64,000 nt of DNA, taken from positions 62,001 to 126,000 of the forward strand of contig NZ_CAKAKL010000006.1 of NCBI RefSeq assembly GCF_916619195.1, read 5' to 3'. The notes below the pieces were generated by a model that worked only from the letters and a program-made list of their open reading frames with translations, was not told where the DNA came from and ran no database searches. The translations under genes and the position numbers were made by a program. This DNA is from Inquilinus sp. Marseille-Q2685. GTDB lineage: Bacteria; Pseudomonadota; Alphaproteobacteria; DSM-16000; Inquilinaceae. This document shows, piece by piece, positions 43,887 to 52,140 of the stretch (within the stretch, counting starts at the first letter, position 1; every line of letters begins with the position of its first letter).

Positions 43887-45341
43887 TCAACCGACCTTCC
43901 CCCGCGGCAGCGCGAACAGCAGCCCGAGCGTGACCAGCGTCGCCAGCCCGCCATAGCCGGCCGCTGTGGCGAAGGCGCGGGCGTAGGCCACGGCCTCGCT
44001 CGCCCCGGCGGCGCGGGCGCGGTCCAGCACCGCGGCGAACAGGATCCCGGCCAGGGCCACGCCGAAGGCGCCGCCGACCTGCTGCATGGTGCTGAGCATG
44101 CCCGACGCCGAGCCGATGTCGCCGTCGCGGATGCCGCCGAGCACGGTGTTGAGCAGCGGCGTCATCAAGAGGCCCTGGCCGGTGCCGAGCAGCAGCAGCG
44201 CCGGGATCAGCGCCTCCGCCTGCAGCGGCGCCGCCACCAGCGCCGTGGCGGCGGCGGCGAACTCGCCCAGCGCCGCGATCGCGGCCCCGGCCATCAGCAC
44301 CGCGCGGCGGTGCTCCGGCGCCACCCGGCCGGCGGCGATCGAGGCGACCATGAAGGAGACGGCGGCCGGGGAGAACACCAGCCCCGCCGCCAGCGCCGAG
44401 CGGCCGAGCCCGAGCTGCGCCAGGAAGGCATAGGCGAGGTAGACCGAGTTCAGCGTCGAATAGAACACCAGCACCAGCAGCACCCCGGCGGCGAAGGCGC
44501 GGTCGCGGAACAGCGCCGTCTGCAGCAGCGGCGAGGCGCCGCGGCGCGACCGGGCGTGCTGGTGCAGGGCGAAGGCGGCCAGCACGGGAACCGCGGCGGC
44601 CAGCATGGCCAGCGACCAGCCCGGCCAGCCGGCCTCGCGCCCCTCGATCAGCGGATACAGCAGCAGGCCGAGGCCGAGCGCGCTCAAGGCCACGCCGGCG
44701 AGGTCCAGCCGCTGGCCGGGCCTCACCATGTCCGCCGGGATCAGCCGCGGCGCCGCCAGCGCGGCCGCGAGGCCGATCGGGACGTTGACCAGGAAGATCG
44801 GCCGCCAGCTCAGCCCCCACAGGTCGGCAGCGACCAGGATGCCGCCCAGTACCTGCCCGGCCACCGCGGCCAGCCCCAGCACCACGCCGAGCGCGGCGAA
44901 GGCCCTGGCGCAGGCCTGCGGCTCCGGGAAGGTGACGCGGATCAGCGAGAACACCTGCGGGAACAGCAGCGCCGCCGCGACGCCCTGCAGCAGCCGGGCC
45001 AGGATCAGTGTCTCCGCGCCCGGCGCCAGGCCGCACAGCGCCGAGGTCAGGGTGAAGCCGGCGAGGCCGGCGACGAACATCCGCCGTCGCCCGCAGAGGT
45101 CGCCCAGCCGCCCGCCGGTGATCAGCGCCACCGCATAGGCCAGGCTGTAGCCGGCCACCACCAGCTCGGCCTCGGCATAGCTGGCGCCGAGCCCCCGCCG
45201 GATGCTCGGGATCGCCACGTTCACGATCATCGCGTCCATCACGGTCATGAAGGGGCCGAGCAGCATCACGGCCAGGCCGAGCCAGAGTCGCGCCGGGGTC
45301 GCCGGGCGCGCGGCCGCGGCGGGACAGGTCACATCGGTCAT
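43887..45341 (-). CDS. DHA2-type MFS transporter
   Basis: 484 residues with 14 hydrophobic segments. The N-terminus LAVMLLGPFMTVMDAMIVNV and the motif A region GGRLGDLCGRRRMF are those of EmrB/QacA-like proton-coupled exporters. It is the third such transporter in the window. It diverges from an XRE/MmyB-type regulator over a 112-bp gap that contains nested inverted repeats, so drug- or metabolite-controlled expression is likely. Substrate unknown. Confidence 0.92.
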   Translation of the reverse strand: MTDVTCPAAAARPATPARLWLGLAVMLLGPFMTVMDAMIVNVAIPSIRRGLGASYAEAELVVAGYSLAYAVALITGGRLGDLCGRRRMFVAGLAGFTLTSALCGLAPGAETLILARLLQGVAAALLFPQVFSLIRVTFPEPQACARAFAALGVVLGLAAVAGQVLGGILVAADLWGLSWRPIFLVNVPIGLAAALAAPRLIPADMVRPGQRLDLAGVALSALGLGLLLYPLIEGREAGWPGWSLAMLAAAVPVLAAFALHQHARSRRGASPLLQTALFRDRAFAAGVLLVLVFYSTLNSVYLAYAFLAQLGLGRSALAAGLVFSPAAVSFMVASIAAGRVAPEHRRAVLMAGAAIAALGEFAAAATALVAAPLQAEALIPALLLLGTGQGLLMTPLLNTVLGGIRDGDIGSASGMLSTMQQVGGAFGVALAGILFAAVLDRARAAGASEAVAYARAFATAAGYGGLATLVTLGLLFALPRGKVG

Positions 45342-45406
45342 GCGGGATCTCCATCGGCGGGCACGGTGGCTCCGTCCGCCCGCGACAGAGATTGGGATCT
45401 ACGCTA

Positions 45407-45437
45407 TAATAGGAAAAGATAAGTTCTTATCCTATTA
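45407..45437. promoter_or_regulatory. Nested inverted repeats between MFS and XRE/MmyB genes
   Basis: The outer repeat TAATAGGA (45407-45414) pairs perfectly with TCCTATTA (45430-45437). The inner GATAAG (45418-45423) pairs with CTTATC (45426-45431). A TATAAT box at 45405-45410 overlaps the left arm. The block is the likely operator for the regulator, 17 bases before its start codon. Confidence 0.7.
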
Positions 45438-45453
45438 GCGGCAGCAACAGCCT

Positions 45454-46257
45454 ATGCCTGTCTCCACCCTGCAGCGCACCGACGACCGCCGTGCCTTGTC
45501 CGACTTCGTGCGCGACCGTCGGGCCCGAACCATGCCGGACGAGGTCGGGTTGCCTTCCGGACCCCGCCGCCGCACGCCGGGGCTGCGGCGCGAGGAGGTG
45601 GCCCAGCTCGCCGGGGTCGGCGTCACCTGGTACACTTGGTTCGAGCAGGGCCGCGCCATCCAGGTCTCGGCCGATTTCCTGGAACGGGTGTGCCGGGCGC
45701 TGCGGCTGACCGAGGCCGAACGGCAGCATCTCTACGCCCTGGCGCAGCACCGGCCGCCGCCGCATCCGGCGCCCGGCCTGCCGGCGGTGTCGCCGATCCT
45801 GCAGGCCCTGCTGGACAGCCTGCCGAACCCCGCCTACGTCAAGACCGCCCGCTGGGACATCGTGGCCTGGAACGCCGCCAACACCGCGATCTTCGGCGAT
45901 TGCGCGCTGATCCCGCCGGACCAGCGCAACAGCCTGTGGATGATCTTCACCGCCCCGCGCTGGCGCCGGATGATCCCGGACTGGGAGGAGGCCGCCCGCC
46001 GCGTCCTCGCCAAGTTCCGGCTGGACCATGGCCGGGCCGGCGGCGATCCCGCCTTCGCAGCGCTGGTCGAGGCGCTGCAGGCGGCCAGTCCGGAGTTCCG
46101 CCGCTGGTGGCCGCGGCACGACGTGTCGGAGCGCAGCGAGGGGTTGAAGCGGATCCGGCACGACACGCTGGGCGAGCTGGAATTCGCCCACGCCACCTTC
46201 CTGGTCGAGGGCGCGCCCGATCTGCGCCTGGTGACCTACACGCCGGTGCCGCGCTGA
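45454..46257 (+). CDS. XRE-family regulator with MmyB-like ligand domain
   Basis: 267 residues. The N-terminal helix-turn-helix has the hallmark RRRTPGLRREEVAQLAGVGV, then TWYTWFEQGRAIQVS. The C-terminal part (about 105-265) is the PAS-like MmyB domain (NPAYVKTARWDIVAWNAANT, TFLVEGAPDLRLVTYTP), which in related proteins binds a hydrophobic ligand such as a fatty acid. It diverges from an MFS exporter and probably controls it. Confidence 0.92.
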   Translation: MPVSTLQRTDDRRALSDFVRDRRARTMPDEVGLPSGPRRRTPGLRREEVAQLAGVGVTWYTWFEQGRAIQVSADFLERVCRALRLTEAERQHLYALAQHRPPPHPAPGLPAVSPILQALLDSLPNPAYVKTARWDIVAWNAANTAIFGDCALIPPDQRNSLWMIFTAPRWRRMIPDWEEAARRVLAKFRLDHGRAGGDPAFAALVEALQAASPEFRRWWPRHDVSERSEGLKRIRHDTLGELEFAHATFLVEGAPDLRLVTYTPVPR

Positions 46258-46343
46258 CGCGAATTTGATCGCAAGAGCCGGAGTGCCGGCCGGAACCGGA
46301 CATCCCACCCTGCTGTCATGACAGCGACAGAGAGGCCCGACCG

Positions 46344-47090
46344 ATGCCCCGCACCGCACTCCGCCCTCATAACGATACCCTTCCCTCCCCCGCCGACCGG
46401 GTCGCCGCGATCGACTGGGACGCCGCGGCGGCAGAGCTGGACCAGCACGGCGCGGCGGTGCTGCCGGCGCTGCTGACGCCGGAGGAATGCCGCGCCGTCG
46501 CCGCGCTGTATCCGGAGGACAAGCCGTTCCGCAGCCGGGTGGTGATGGCCCGGCACGGCTTCGGCCGCGGCGAGTACAAGTATTTCGCCTATCCGCTGCC
46601 CGACCCGGTCGCCGGGCTGCGCGCCGCGCTCTACCCCCGGCTGGCGCCGGTCGCCAATGGCTGGAACGCGCGGATGGGCATCGGCACCCGCTATCCGGAG
46701 CGGCACGAGACCTTCCTGAAGGCCTGCCACGCCGCCGGCCAGACCCGGCCGACGCCGCTGCTGCTGCAATACGGGCCCGGCGACTACAACTGCCTGCACC
46801 AGGATCTATACGGCGACCTGGCCTTCCCGCTGCAGATCGCGATCCTCCTGTCCGAGCCCGGCCACGACTTCACCGGCGGCGAGTTCGTGCTGACCGAGCA
46901 GCGGCCGCGCATGCAGTCGCGGCCCGAGGTGGTGCCGCTGCGCCAGGGCGACGGCGTCGCCTTCGCCGTGCATCACCGCCCGGTCTCCGGCACCCGCGGC
47001 GACTACCGGGTCAATCTCCGCCACGGCGTCAGCCGGCTGCGCAGCGGCTGCAGGCACACGCTCGGCATCATCTTCCACGATGCCAGGTGA
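46344..47090 (+). CDS. 2-oxoglutarate/Fe(II)-dependent oxygenase family protein
   Basis: 248 residues. The double-stranded beta-helix core shows the metal triad HxD...H: H152 and D154 in YNCLHQDLYGDL, and a distal His near 210 (AFAVHHRPVSGTRGDYRVNL) with R222 for 2-oxoglutarate. GGEFVLTEQRPRM lies between. This group is found as single genes in many proteobacteria; the substrate is unknown, and nucleic acid or small-molecule hydroxylation are both possible. Confidence 0.85.
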   Translation: MPRTALRPHNDTLPSPADRVAAIDWDAAAAELDQHGAAVLPALLTPEECRAVAALYPEDKPFRSRVVMARHGFGRGEYKYFAYPLPDPVAGLRAALYPRLAPVANGWNARMGIGTRYPERHETFLKACHAAGQTRPTPLLLQYGPGDYNCLHQDLYGDLAFPLQIAILLSEPGHDFTGGEFVLTEQRPRMQSRPEVVPLRQGDGVAFAVHHRPVSGTRGDYRVNLRHGVSRLRSGCRHTLGIIFHDAR

Positions 47091-47100
47091 GGAAGAGCGG

Positions 47101-47337
47101 ATGGCCCGGAGTCTCCGCGGCGTTCTGGCGGCGGGTCTCGCGTTGGCTCTGGGCGCCGCCGGTCCCCAGGACCGGGGCGCGCCCGCCTCTCCGGTCGAGA
47201 CGGAGCCCCAGAAGACGGGTAAGGAGCGGCTGGGCGGCAAGGCCGATGACGAGCAACGCGTCGACAACTGCAAGGTGCCGCCCGACCGCCGCGGCCCGAA
47301 GCCCCGCCCCGACAGCTGCGATCACCATGGTAGATAA
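47101..47337 (+). CDS. Small secreted protein, unknown
   Basis: 78 residues. A signal peptide (SLRGVLAAGLALALGAAG) precedes a short, charged mature part with the conserved-looking KERLGGKADDEQRVDNCKVP, then RRGPKPRPDSC. Two cysteines could form one disulfide. GAGGAAGAG precedes the ATG at 47101, 10 bases after the oxygenase stop, so the two are probably cotranscribed. I recall similar small periplasmic proteins in alphaproteobacteria, none with a known role. Confidence 0.6.
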   Translation: MARSLRGVLAAGLALALGAAGPQDRGAPASPVETEPQKTGKERLGGKADDEQRVDNCKVPPDRRGPKPRPDSCDHHGR

Positions 47338-47417
47338 GGCGGCCGAGATGATGCGATCCCGGGTGGACGCGGCTCCTCCTATGGTATGATTCCGGCCTCC
47401 GCTGCCCGAGGTCGCCC

Positions 47418-48008
47418 ATGCCCACCCGCATCATTTCGCCCGCCCAGCACCGCCTGATGCCCTGGCGCAACGGCGGGGGCCGGACGGCCGAGATCGCGGT
47501 CGAGCCGGGCGACACCCCGTGCGGCTTCCGCTGGCGGCTGAGCCTGGCCGAGGTCGAGGCCGACGGCCCCTTCTCCACCTTCCCCGGCTGCTGCCGCACC
47601 ATCATGCTGCTGTCCGGCCGCGGCATGGAACTCGGCATCGCCGAAGGCGGGGCGCCGCGCACGGTCCGCATCGACCGGCCCTATGAGCCCTTCGACTTCG
47701 ACGGCCAGGCCGCGACGACCTGCAAGCTGATCGCCGGGCCGGTGCGCGACCTGAACGTGATCGCCGACCGGTCGCTGCAGATCGACCACCGGGTGGCGGC
47801 GCTGGACGACGCCGATGCGATGCTGGAGCCGGCGCCGGCCTGGCTGTTCTACGTCCTGCGCGGCACCGCGGTGATCGACATCGGCCGGCACCTGGCGGTG
47901 ACCGAGGGCGAGACCGCGGTGATCACCGACGAGGACGACCGCGCCCCGCACCTCCGCGGCGCCGAGGCCGACAGCCTGGTCTACGCCGTGGCGCTCAGGC
48001 CGCGATAG
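47418..48008 (+). CDS. HutD/Ves-family cupin protein
   Basis: 196 residues. The N-terminus PAQHRLMPWRNGGGRTAEIA is diagnostic for the HutD/Ves family (bicupin fold), followed by CGFRWRLSLAEVEADGPFS and LSGRGMELGI. HutD proteins accompany histidine-utilisation genes in Pseudomonas and may act as a sensor or governor; Ves is cold-induced in E. coli. No hut genes are nearby, so its job here is open. Confidence 0.9.
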   Translation: MPTRIISPAQHRLMPWRNGGGRTAEIAVEPGDTPCGFRWRLSLAEVEADGPFSTFPGCCRTIMLLSGRGMELGIAEGGAPRTVRIDRPYEPFDFDGQAATTCKLIAGPVRDLNVIADRSLQIDHRVAALDDADAMLEPAPAWLFYVLRGTAVIDIGRHLAVTEGETAVITDEDDRAPHLRGAEADSLVYAVALRPR

Positions 48009-48060
48009 GCGGACGGACGGCACAGGGAAGGGTTTCAGAGCCGACGGTTCCATCATTAAC

Positions 48061-48149
48061 TGTCATGCCCGGGCTTGACCCGGGCATCCAGGAATGTCGA
48101 CGTCTCTCTGGTCGGCCCCTGGATCGCCGGGTCAAGCCCGGCGATGACA
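48061..48149. repeat. Intact palindromic repeat doublet, family B
   Basis: The unit TCATGCCCGGGCTTGACCCG at 48063-48082 (palindrome to about 48090) faces its inverted partner GCCGGGTCAAGCCCGGCGAT at 48126-48145. The spacer carries GTCGAC. The same architecture is the landing site of IS481 near 38.9-40.2 kb. Confidence 0.85.
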
Positions 48150-48168
48150 ATTGGGAAGGTCGAAGGGC

Positions 48169-48741
48169 ATGACCATCTCGATGCACCAGGCCTCGGTGCC
48201 GGTCTTCTCCCGGGCGCTGACGAACTGCCGAGGCATCCTGGCCAAGGCCGAGGCCCATGCCGCGGCCGAGGGGATCGACCCCGCCACCCTGCTCGAGGCC
48301 AGGCTGGCGCCGGACATGTTCCCGCTGCACCGCCAGGTCCAGATCGCCGCCGACGGCGCCCGCGGCGCCGCGCGCCGCCTGGCCGGCCTGGCCCTGCCCG
48401 ATCCGGAGGCGGAGGACTTCGCCGTGTTCAACCGCGGCATCCAGCACCGCTTCCCGCCCGGCCCGGTCAGCTTCGCGGCGCTGACCGCCAGGCTCGATGC
48501 CGCCGTCGCCTTCATCGAGGCTCTGCGGCCCGAGCAGATCGACGGGTCGGAGGCGCGGGTGGTCGACGTCGTCATGGGCGGTCGCACCCGCCGCTTCGCC
48601 GGCCTGCCCTTCCTGCTGCACTACGCCCTGCCGAACCTGCAGTTCCACATCGCCATGGCCTACGCCATCCTGCGCCACGCCGGCGTCGCCCTGGGCAAGC
48701 AGGACTTCGAGGGCCCGGCAGTGTATGAGAGCCTGCCGTGA
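48169..48741 (+). CDS. DUF1993-family protein
   Basis: 190 residues, mostly helical. It starts MTISMHQASVPVFSRALTNC, with the later HRQVQIAADGARGAARRLAG and the C-terminal FLLHYALPNLQFHIAMAYAI typical of DUF1993, a DinB-like four-helix family of unknown function. The ATG at 48169 follows GAAGG. It sits directly after a family B repeat doublet. Confidence 0.88.
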   Translation: MTISMHQASVPVFSRALTNCRGILAKAEAHAAAEGIDPATLLEARLAPDMFPLHRQVQIAADGARGAARRLAGLALPDPEAEDFAVFNRGIQHRFPPGPVSFAALTARLDAAVAFIEALRPEQIDGSEARVVDVVMGGRTRRFAGLPFLLHYALPNLQFHIAMAYAILRHAGVALGKQDFEGPAVYESLP

Positions 48742-48783
48742 CGGCCGCACGGGACGCGATCGGGCAGCCGCCGGTTCAACGCC

Positions 48784-49503
48784 TCATGCCGCGCGCTGCG
48801 CCGAAGGGCGCGCGGCGCTGCCCGCCGCGGCCAGCGCCAGGAGCGCCAGGCTGACCTCCTGGAGCCGGGAGGGGCGGCCGTTCTCCGGCATGCCTTCGGC
48901 GGTGGCGAGATCGGCCAGATATTCGGTCCAGACGGTGTCGGCCAGGCCTTCGGCGGCTGTCCGAACGGCGCCGTCGTCCGCTCGCTCCGCGTCGCGGACG
49001 GCCTCTGCGTCATTCGCCGCGTCGACCGCCGTCCCCGCGCCATAGCCCTCGTGCAGCCAGACCAGCCAGGCCTGGTTCGGGATCGGTTCATGGGCCGGCC
49101 GCGCGCCGGCGGCCGTGCGCTCCTCCGCGGCACGCGGCTTCGCCCGGCGATCGTCGTGGACGATGTGGTCCAGGCCCTGGCGCTCGGCATAGGCGATCGC
49201 GGACGCGGCAGTCGGGAATCGCAGCTCGATCTGCGCCAGCGGATCGTCGCCCGCGATCCAGCCCATCAGCGGCTCGACCCGGCCGGGCCTCCGGCGTTCG
49301 AAGACCAGCCGCCAGTCACGCGATGCCGCCCGGCCCGACGTCAGCGGCGCCCGGGCCGGGCGGAAGATGTGGGCGACAGTGTCCGGCGGGAACGCCGTGC
49401 GGCCGTCGGCCGGCCGCCCCTGTCGGTTGTCGTTGCCCGGCAGCCCCTGCGACACGGTTGCCGGGACGAGCTGCAAGGTCTCGCAGCCTCTCCGCAGTTC
49501 CAT
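48784..49503 (-). CDS. Protein with NDUFS4-like (ETC complex I) domain and extra C-terminal region
   Basis: 239 residues. Residues about 43-105 resemble the ETC_C1_NDUFS4 domain: AHIFRPARAPLTSGRA, WRLVFERRRPGRVEPLMGWI and ASAIAYAERQGLDHIVHDD. In alphaproteobacteria the genuine accessory subunit is a protein of about 100 residues. Here a 40-residue N-terminal region and a 130-residue Ala/Glu-rich C-terminal extension are added. No nuo genes are near, so it may be a specialised paralog. GGGGAG precedes the ATG at 49503. Confidence 0.75.
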   Translation of the reverse strand: MELRRGCETLQLVPATVSQGLPGNDNRQGRPADGRTAFPPDTVAHIFRPARAPLTSGRAASRDWRLVFERRRPGRVEPLMGWIAGDDPLAQIELRFPTAASAIAYAERQGLDHIVHDDRRAKPRAAEERTAAGARPAHEPIPNQAWLVWLHEGYGAGTAVDAANDAEAVRDAERADDGAVRTAAEGLADTVWTEYLADLATAEGMPENGRPSRLQEVSLALLALAAAGSAARPSAQRAA

Positions 49504-49580
49504 CGCTGGCTCTCCCCTGATCATGGCACGGGCGCAGCGGCGCCGGGCCCGGGCCCGGCGCCGCGCCTTCCATTGCAGCG

Positions 49581-50057
49581 TCAGGCGGCCTTGACCTTGG
49601 CCTCGAGCTGCGGGGTCCCGGCCTTCGGCAGGGCGGTGCCGCGCGCGATCTCGATCCGGCGCGGCCGCATCTCTTCCGGCAGCTCGCGCTTCAGGTCGAT
49701 CGTCAGCAGGCCGTTCGCCAGGCCGGCGCCGACCACCCTGACGTGATCCGCCAGCTCGAAGCGCCGCTGGAACTGCCGGGCGGCGATGCCGCGATAGAGA
49801 TACTGGGCCTGGTCCTCGCCCGGCTTCGCGCCGCGCACGACCAGCAGGTTCGGCTCCTGCGTGACGGTCAGCTCATCCTCGGTAAAGCCGGCCACCGCCA
49901 TGGTGATGCGATAGTCGTCATCGCCGGTCTTGGTGATGTCGTAGGGCGGCCAGGCGTCGATGGGCTCGACCCGTCCGGCCGATTCCAGCAGGTTGAAGAT
50001 GCGGTCGAAGCCGACGCTCGACCGGAACAGCGGAGAGAAATCGAGGGTCGTCCTCAT
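49581..50057 (-). CDS. Small heat shock protein Hsp20
   Basis: 158 residues. ATP-independent chaperone of the alpha-crystallin family that holds unfolding proteins. The N-terminus MRTTLDFSPLFRSSVGFDRI and the crystallin domain (ITMAVAGFTEDELTVTQEPN, YLYRGIAARQFQRRFELADH, GLLTIDLKRELPEEMRPRRI) match IbpA/HspH-like proteins. I use the second ATG at 50057, because GGAGG is 8 bases upstream of it and only 2 from the first. The 5' leader carries a ROSE-like thermometer and a sigma32-like promoter. Confidence 0.93.
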   Translation of the reverse strand: MRTTLDFSPLFRSSVGFDRIFNLLESAGRVEPIDAWPPYDITKTGDDDYRITMAVAGFTEDELTVTQEPNLLVVRGAKPGEDQAQYLYRGIAARQFQRRFELADHVRVVGAGLANGLLTIDLKRELPEEMRPRRIEIARGTALPKAGTPQLEAKVKAA

Positions 50058-50130
50058 AGCCATATCCTCCTCATGAGCAACATGGATACGAGAGGGCGCC
50101 GGGAGTCCGACAGCGGCCGGCGCCTCCTGA
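50058..50130 (-). promoter_or_regulatory. ROSE-like RNA thermometer in the hsp20 leader
   Basis: On the minus strand the leader reads TTGCT (50081-50077), then CATG, then AGGAGGATA, so the ribosome site AGGAGG pairs with the TTGCT segment and GGATA pairs with TATCC (50088-50084). UUGCU opposite AGGA is the hallmark of ROSE elements, which melt on heating and free the ribosome site. A second hairpin (GGCGCCGG/CCGGCGCC, 50095-50102 with 50117-50124) lies upstream. Confidence 0.65.
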
Positions 50131-50168
50131 AGCCCGGCCCCCATGGCTGGGCGGCCGAGCGATTGTTG

Positions 50169-50196
50169 ATGTGGATCAGCCGCTTGCGAGTTCAAG
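50169..50196 (-). promoter_or_regulatory. Sigma32 (RpoH)-like promoter of hsp20
   Basis: On the minus strand CTTGAA (50196-50191), a 16-base spacer and CCACAT (50174-50169) resemble the heat-shock promoter CTTGAA...CCCCAT. A start near 50162 would give a leader of about 105 bases, the size of ROSE leaders. Confidence 0.55.
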
Positions 50197-50260
50197 AGGC
50201 CGGTTCTCGCGATCCATGCGGCCTGCCCGAGCCGGGACGCCCGACCGGCCCGAAGCCCGC

Positions 50261-51211
50261 CTATTCCGACGGAGGCGAGGCGCCCCCGGACGAAGCGGAC
50301 GCCGCGCGGCGCTCCCGGATGCGGTCCCTGACGCGGGCCTCCCGCCGGGCCTGCCGCAGCTCCTCTCGGGTGGGCGTCCACCACCCTCGGGCCCGTTCGG
50401 CGGGTCCCGCCGCCGCCCGGCTCGCCCAGACGCCGATCAGCTCGTCGAGCTCCGGCCGGCGCCAGGTCGCCCACACATGGTCGACGACGCCCGGCGCCAG
50501 ATGCGGGTAGATGGCGGCGCCGTCGGGCGGCTCCGCCAGCTCCCCTTCGGTCCCGGTGAACACCACCATGCCGAACCGCTCGGTCATCACCGGCCGGCCG
50601 AAGGGCGGCAGGTCGCCGGCGGCGACGGGATAGCGGTGCCGCCGCCGCTCGGCGGCCAGCACCGCCGCCCGGCGCTGGGCCTCCGGGTCCCACTCGGCCA
50701 GCCGGCGCCGCCGGCGCTCCTCGGGCTCGTTCCGCCGGGCCGCGGCCTCGATCACCGGCCACCGGCGCCACAGCTCCTCATATGACCGGACCGGCACCCG
50801 CCACGCCCGCGTGTCGCCGTCCCACCAGGACCAGGGGATGGCGCGCATCTGGTCGACCACGGTCCTGGAATAGGGCGTGCGGATCCGCAGGTCGTCGGCG
50901 ACCTCGAGATACGGGCTGACGATGGGATCGAAGGCGAAGGCGTCCCGCCCCTTCGCATCGCCGTAGTCTCCGCCGGCCGGCAGCTCGCGGTCGAGCCACC
51001 GGGCCAGCCGGCGCTCTGCGGTCACCCCCGGGATGAACCAGGCCGCCTCCTTCTCGCGCCAGCGGGCCCGCGGGAAGGCGTTCATGAAGCGCTGCACCAG
51101 GCCCCGGTCGTAGGGAAAGGTCGCCTCGATGCCGGGCGTTCTTCCGCCGGCCGGCCTGACGGTCAGGCGGCCGCTCCCGATCGGCCTGCTCCGTTCGGAC
51201 TCGGATGGCAT
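50261..51211 (-). CDS. Protein with two HARP-like repeats, unknown function
   Basis: 316 residues. Two segments resemble HARP modules of SMARCAL1-type annealing helicases. The first (about 22-70) has EATFPYDRGLVQRFMNAF then ARWREKEAAWFIPG; the second (about 90-140) has RIRTPYSRTVVDQMRAIPWS then WDGDTRAWRVP. No helicase motor is present. The C-terminal third is Arg/Glu rich. The start is uncertain; MPSESERSRPIG at 51211 avoids overlap with mepA. DNA binding is an inference from the repeat resemblance. It lies between hsp20 and mepA on the same strand. Confidence 0.65.
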   Translation of the reverse strand: MPSESERSRPIGSGRLTVRPAGGRTPGIEATFPYDRGLVQRFMNAFPRARWREKEAAWFIPGVTAERRLARWLDRELPAGGDYGDAKGRDAFAFDPIVSPYLEVADDLRIRTPYSRTVVDQMRAIPWSWWDGDTRAWRVPVRSYEELWRRWPVIEAAARRNEPEERRRRRLAEWDPEAQRRAAVLAAERRRHRYPVAAGDLPPFGRPVMTERFGMVVFTGTEGELAEPPDGAAIYPHLAPGVVDHVWATWRRPELDELIGVWASRAAAGPAERARGWWTPTREELRQARREARVRDRIRERRAASASSGGASPPSE

Positions 51212-51267
51212 GCCGATGGAGATGGGGGCGCGGCGGCCGCTCGTCGATGCCGTGCCGCGGCGCGCCC

Positions 51268-52140
51268 CTATTGCCCCGCTACCACCGGCGGCGCGTTCAG
51301 CACCGCGGTGCAGGCGGCCGGCATCGGCGGCGGGATGTAGGGCCTGGTCGATTTCGACGGCTTCGGCGCCCGCATCGGGAACCAGGACATCAGGTCGGAC
51401 CCGCAGCCGTCGCCGGGCGGGGCGGGGTCCTGCTCGCGGCACAGCGGGCTGTCGGACGGGCAGCCGATGCGGATGTGCAGATGCTCGTTGTGGCCGGTCC
51501 AGGGCCGCACCTTGTTCAGCCAAGACCGGTCGTCCCAGGACATCGCGCACAGCTCGCGCTTGATCGCCGGGTGGATGAAGATGCGCTCGACCCGCGGCTC
51601 GGTCGCCGCCAGGCGGATCAGCTGCGCCTGCTGCGGCTTCAGCGCGCCGCGCGGGACGAAGTCGGTCCAGGCCCCGGTGATGTATTCCGGCTTCAGCGTC
51701 TCGCGCTGCTCGCGCGCCAGCAGCGGCAGGTCGAGACGCAGCCAGATGTCGGCGTCGAGGCCGTTCTCATGCGCCGCATGGTCGGTGATCGGCCCGCCGC
51801 GCGGCTGGCCCATATCGGCGATCAGGATCGGCGGCAGCCCGGCGGCCTCGGCCCGTCGGCCGAGATCCTGCAGCGTCGCGACCAGGTTCGGATGGCCCCA
51901 GTTGCGGTTGCGGCTGAGCCGGATGATCTGGTAGCCGGGGCCTTCCGGCGGCAGCTGCACCGCGCCGGCGATGCAGCCGTTGGAATAGGTGCCGATCACC
52001 TGCGGCGGCCCCTGGGTGCCCAGCCGCACCTGGGCCCAGGCGGGATCCTCCTCCGCCGCGCCCGCCGGCGCCCCCGTCAGCAACAGGGGGGCCAACATCC
52101 AGGCGGCGGCCAGCGCCGCCCCGATCCGTATCCCGATCAC
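51268..52140 (-). CDS. mepA: Penicillin-insensitive murein endopeptidase
   Basis: 290 residues with a signal peptide (AAAWMLAPLLLTGAPAGAA). It is a periplasmic LAS-type metallopeptidase that cuts D-alanyl-meso-diaminopimelyl cross-links in peptidoglycan. Zinc-site motifs are HAAHENGLDADIW and GHNEHLHIRIGCP, and the family start YSNGCIAGAVQLP is present. The proposed start is GTG at 52140 with GGAGGG upstream. The C-terminal cysteines (CREQD, GDGCGSD) and the PPP tail are usual. Confidence 0.93.
   Translation of the reverse strand: MIGIRIGAALAAAWMLAPLLLTGAPAGAAEEDPAWAQVRLGTQGPPQVIGTYSNGCIAGAVQLPPEGPGYQIIRLSRNRNWGHPNLVATLQDLGRRAEAAGLPPILIADMGQPRGGPITDHAAHENGLDADIWLRLDLPLLAREQRETLKPEYITGAWTDFVPRGALKPQQAQLIRLAATEPRVERIFIHPAIKRELCAMSWDDRSWLNKVRPWTGHNEHLHIRIGCPSDSPLCREQDPAPPGDGCGSDLMSWFPMRAPKPSKSTRPYIPPPMPAACTAVLNAPPVVAGQ

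Noticed and set aside
43227-45422. 731-codon plus-strand frame
   Set aside because: Antisense to leuD and the MFS gene; His/Arg/Gly-rich noise.
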